Shown piece by piece: positions 5,552 to 7,228 of a stretch of DNA of 7,228 nucleotides. Made by a program: the position numbers and the translations under genes. Location of the stretch: the NCBI GenBank assembly GCA_003486705.1, contig DNGE01000168.1, positions 1 to 7,228 on the forward strand, in the 5' to 3' direction. Origin of the DNA: Bacillota bacterium (lineage in GTDB: Bacteria; Bacillota_I; Bacilli_A; MOL361; Turicibacteraceae). Every line of letters starts with the position of its first letter. Position 1 is the first letter of the stretch. The notes beneath the pieces are model-generated. The model did no database searches. It was not told the DNA's origin and saw only the letters and a program-made list of their open reading frames with translations.

Positions 5552-6778
5552 ATGTTGAAGGATGTCGAAGTATTTGATGTATTACAATTAGAGGCTAAAA
5601 GACAAGAAGAAAATATTGAGCTCATTGCATCTGAAAATTATGTATCGAAAGATGTGTTAGCTGTGCAAGGGTCAATTTTGACAAATAAGTACGCAGAAGG
5701 ATATCCAAGCAGACGTTATTATGGCGGATGTGAGCATGTGGATAAGATTGAAAATATAGCAAGAGAGCGTGCAAAAACATTGTTTGGTGCGAAGTTTGCT
5801 AATGTTCAACCACACTCGGGATCACAAGCGAATATGGGAGCTTATCGCGCGCTTATTAATCCAAAAGACAAAGTACTTGGGCTGAATTTAAATCATGGTG
5901 GCCATTTAACACATGGGCATCCCTTAAGTTTTTCGGGGATTGATTATGTTTTTTATGACTATGGCGTGAGTGCCACAACGGGAATGATTGATTATGATGA
6001 AGTTTTAAACATCGCAAAAGAGGTCAAACCAGCTTTAATCGTTGCTGGAGCATCGGCGTATTCTCGTGAAATTGATTTTAAGAAGTTTCGTGCTATTGCC
6101 GATGAGGTCGGTGCGAAGTTAATGGTTGATATGGCACACATAGCAGGATTGGTTGCGGCTGGTCTTCATCAAAACCCAGTCGAATATGCAGACATTGTGA
6201 CGAGTACGACGCATAAAACGTTACGTGGACCACGTGGTGGGTTAATTTTAACGAATGATGCCGAAATTGCGACTAAACTTGATAAAGTCATTTTCCCAGG
6301 AATTCAAGGTGGACCGCTCATGCATGTCATTGGCGCAAAGGCTGTTGCGTTTGGTGAAGCTTTAACTGATGAATTTGTTGCGTATCAACAGCAAGTTGTC
6401 AAAAATGCTGACGTATTAGCAAAAAGTTTAGAAGCGAAAGGATTTAGACTGATTGCAGGTGGGACAGATAATCACTTAATTTTAGTTGATGTAAAAAGCA
6501 GTGTTGGTTTAACAGGGAAAGTCGCAGAGAAGATTTTGGATGAGGTCGCAATTACGTGTAACAAAAATACGATTCCATTTGATAGTGAGAAACCATTTGT
6601 CACAAGTGGGATTCGCTTAGGAACGCCGGCGGTCACAACGCGTGGATTTAAAGAAGCTGAAATGGTGAAGCTCGCCGATTTTATTGATCGTGCGTTAAAA
6701 AATCACGATAATCAAGATAAGTTGTCGAAAATTCGGGAAGAAGTGTTAGCTTTAACACATGAATTTCCATTGTACTAA
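5552..6778 (+). CDS. glyA: Serine hydroxymethyltransferase
   Basis: GlyA is a cytosolic PLP enzyme that converts serine and tetrahydrofolate to glycine and 5,10-methylene-THF. I choose the ATG at 5552 (408 residues). It follows AGGAGGG at 5542-5548, and the product then begins MLKDVEVFDVLQLEAKRQ as the family does. An in-frame ATG at 5480 would add 24 non-conserved residues and lies too close to the terminator. Key features are IELIASENYVS near the N-terminus, SGSQAN at 89-94 (cofactor phosphate site), and HLTHGH at 118-123. Asp193 and His196 lie in DMAHIAGLVAAGLH, the PLP lysine is Lys222 in STTHKTLRGPRGG, and the substrate-carboxylate arginine is Arg355 in SGIRLGTPAVTTRGF. The C-terminus ends at EFPLY, a few residues shorter than the Bacillus enzyme as I recall it. 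The next gene, folD, uses its product, and no terminator lies between them. Confidence 0.97.
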   Translation: MLKDVEVFDVLQLEAKRQEENIELIASENYVSKDVLAVQGSILTNKYAEGYPSRRYYGGCEHVDKIENIARERAKTLFGAKFANVQPHSGSQANMGAYRALINPKDKVLGLNLNHGGHLTHGHPLSFSGIDYVFYDYGVSATTGMIDYDEVLNIAKEVKPALIVAGASAYSREIDFKKFRAIADEVGAKLMVDMAHIAGLVAAGLHQNPVEYADIVTSTTHKTLRGPRGGLILTNDAEIATKLDKVIFPGIQGGPLMHVIGAKAVAFGEALTDEFVAYQQQVVKNADVLAKSLEAKGFRLIAGGTDNHLILVDVKSSVGLTGKVAEKILDEVAITCNKNTIPFDSEKPFVTSGIRLGTPAVTTRGFKEAEMVKLADFIDRALKNHDNQDKLSKIREEVLALTHEFPLY

Positions 6779-6794
6779 TACGGGATAAATACGG

Positions 6795-6800
6795 TATAAT
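6795..6800 (+). promoter_or_regulatory. Possible -10 box for folD
   Basis: A perfect TATAAT lies in the 55-base gap between glyA and folD. The best -35 candidate, TTGTAC at 6770-6775, overlaps the glyA stop and is 19 bases away, so the promoter would be modest. An inverted repeat AAATACG (6787-6793) / CGTATTT (6812-6818) flanks the -10 box and expected start. folD may be made both from this promoter and by read-through from glyA. Confidence 0.45.
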
Positions 6801-6833
6801 AAGAAAAAAATCGTATTTTGTAAAGGAGTACCC

Positions 6834-7228
6834 ATGACAACAATTATTAACGGAAAAGAAGTGGCACAAAATTATCGTGAAGCTTTAAAAATAGAAACAA
6901 AAACTTTTATTGAACAAACAGGCGTTATCCCACATTTAACAGTGATTATTGTCGGTGAAAATCCAGCATCGCAAACGTATGTCCGTAACAAGAAAAAGGG
7001 CTGCGAAGAAACAGGATTTAAGTCGACAATTATTGAATTACCAGAGACAATTAGCGAATCAGAATTGTTATCAAAGATTGAAGCACTTAACGTTGATGAT
7101 TCAGTACATGGTATTTTAGTTCAATTACCATTACCAAAACATATTAATGAAGATCACGTGATTCACGCGATTTCAGAGCACAAAGATGTGGATGGTTTCC
7201 ATCCAAATCAAGTGGGACGCTTAGCGTC
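6834..7228 (+). CDS. folD: Bifunctional methylene-THF dehydrogenase / methenyl-THF cyclohydrolase, N-terminal part (partial)
   Basis: FolD oxidises 5,10-methylene-THF with NADP to methenyl-THF and hydrolyses this to 10-formyl-THF, the formyl donor for purine synthesis. The frame is open to the end of the window, so only the first 131 residues are visible, out of the 280-290 usual for the family. The ATG at 6834 is preceded by AAAGGAG (6822-6828). Family signatures are NPASQTYVRNKKKGCEE at residues 43-59, with Tyr49 and catalytic Lys53, then GILVQLPLPKHI at 93-104 with Gln97, and KDVDGFHP at 117-124 with Asp120. These correspond to Tyr50, Lys54, Gln98 and Asp121 of the E. coli enzyme. The C-terminal NADP-binding Rossmann domain lies beyond the window. 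Its position directly after glyA, whose product it uses, fits a one-carbon metabolism pair. Confidence 0.96.
   Translation, partial: MTTIINGKEVAQNYREALKIETKTFIEQTGVIPHLTVIIVGENPASQTYVRNKKKGCEETGFKSTIIELPETISESELLSKIEALNVDDSVHGILVQLPLPKHINEDHVIHAISEHKDVDGFHPNQVGRLA

Overview
The window is AT-rich and Gram-positive in style: AAGGAGG-type ribosome binding sites, sigma-A-like promoters with TACAAT/TATAAT -10 boxes, and intrinsic terminators after almost every gene. The proteins (PurB, GlyA, FolD, a YvbH-type PH-domain protein, an OmpR/EnvZ-type two-component pair) look like Bacilli proteins. PurB has its active-site histidines at the same numbering I recall for Bacillus subtilis. My best guess is a low-GC host-associated Firmicute such as Turicibacter or a relative. 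That is inferred from protein resemblance and base composition, not proven.

Layout, all on the + strand: (1) positions 1-1680 hold the 3' end of an OmpR-family response regulator gene, a complete membrane sensor histidine kinase gene and a terminator. (2) Positions 1838-3273 hold a monocistronic purB (adenylosuccinate lyase) with its own promoter and terminator. (3) Positions 3274-3663 are an AT-rich gap with no supported gene. (4) Positions 3667-4318 hold a yvbH-like gene with an extended -10 promoter. (5) Positions 4319-5470 are a 1.15 kb stretch with no protein gene but dense RNA-type structure. It contains a consensus-like promoter followed by a two-hairpin unit ending in a terminator (candidate small RNA of about 70 nt), a candidate structured RNA of about 300 nt with an H-type pseudoknot and its own terminator, and a candidate ornate RNA of about 620 nt ending in a 15-bp terminator hairpin. 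The two larger candidates begin with the same module of about 48 nt, whose hairpin is kept while its bases vary. (6) Positions 5480-7228 hold glyA (serine hydroxymethyltransferase) and the 5' part of folD.

Metabolically, GlyA loads one-carbon units onto tetrahydrofolate and FolD converts them towards 10-formyl-THF, which feeds purine synthesis. PurB acts twice in purine and AMP synthesis, so these flanking genes belong to linked pathways. The two-component system and the YvbH-like protein have no obvious link to them. The most unusual content is the RNA-rich stretch between yvbH and glyA. I do not recognise it as a named riboswitch, tmRNA, RNase P RNA or 6S RNA, and it could be a large ornate noncoding RNA locus.
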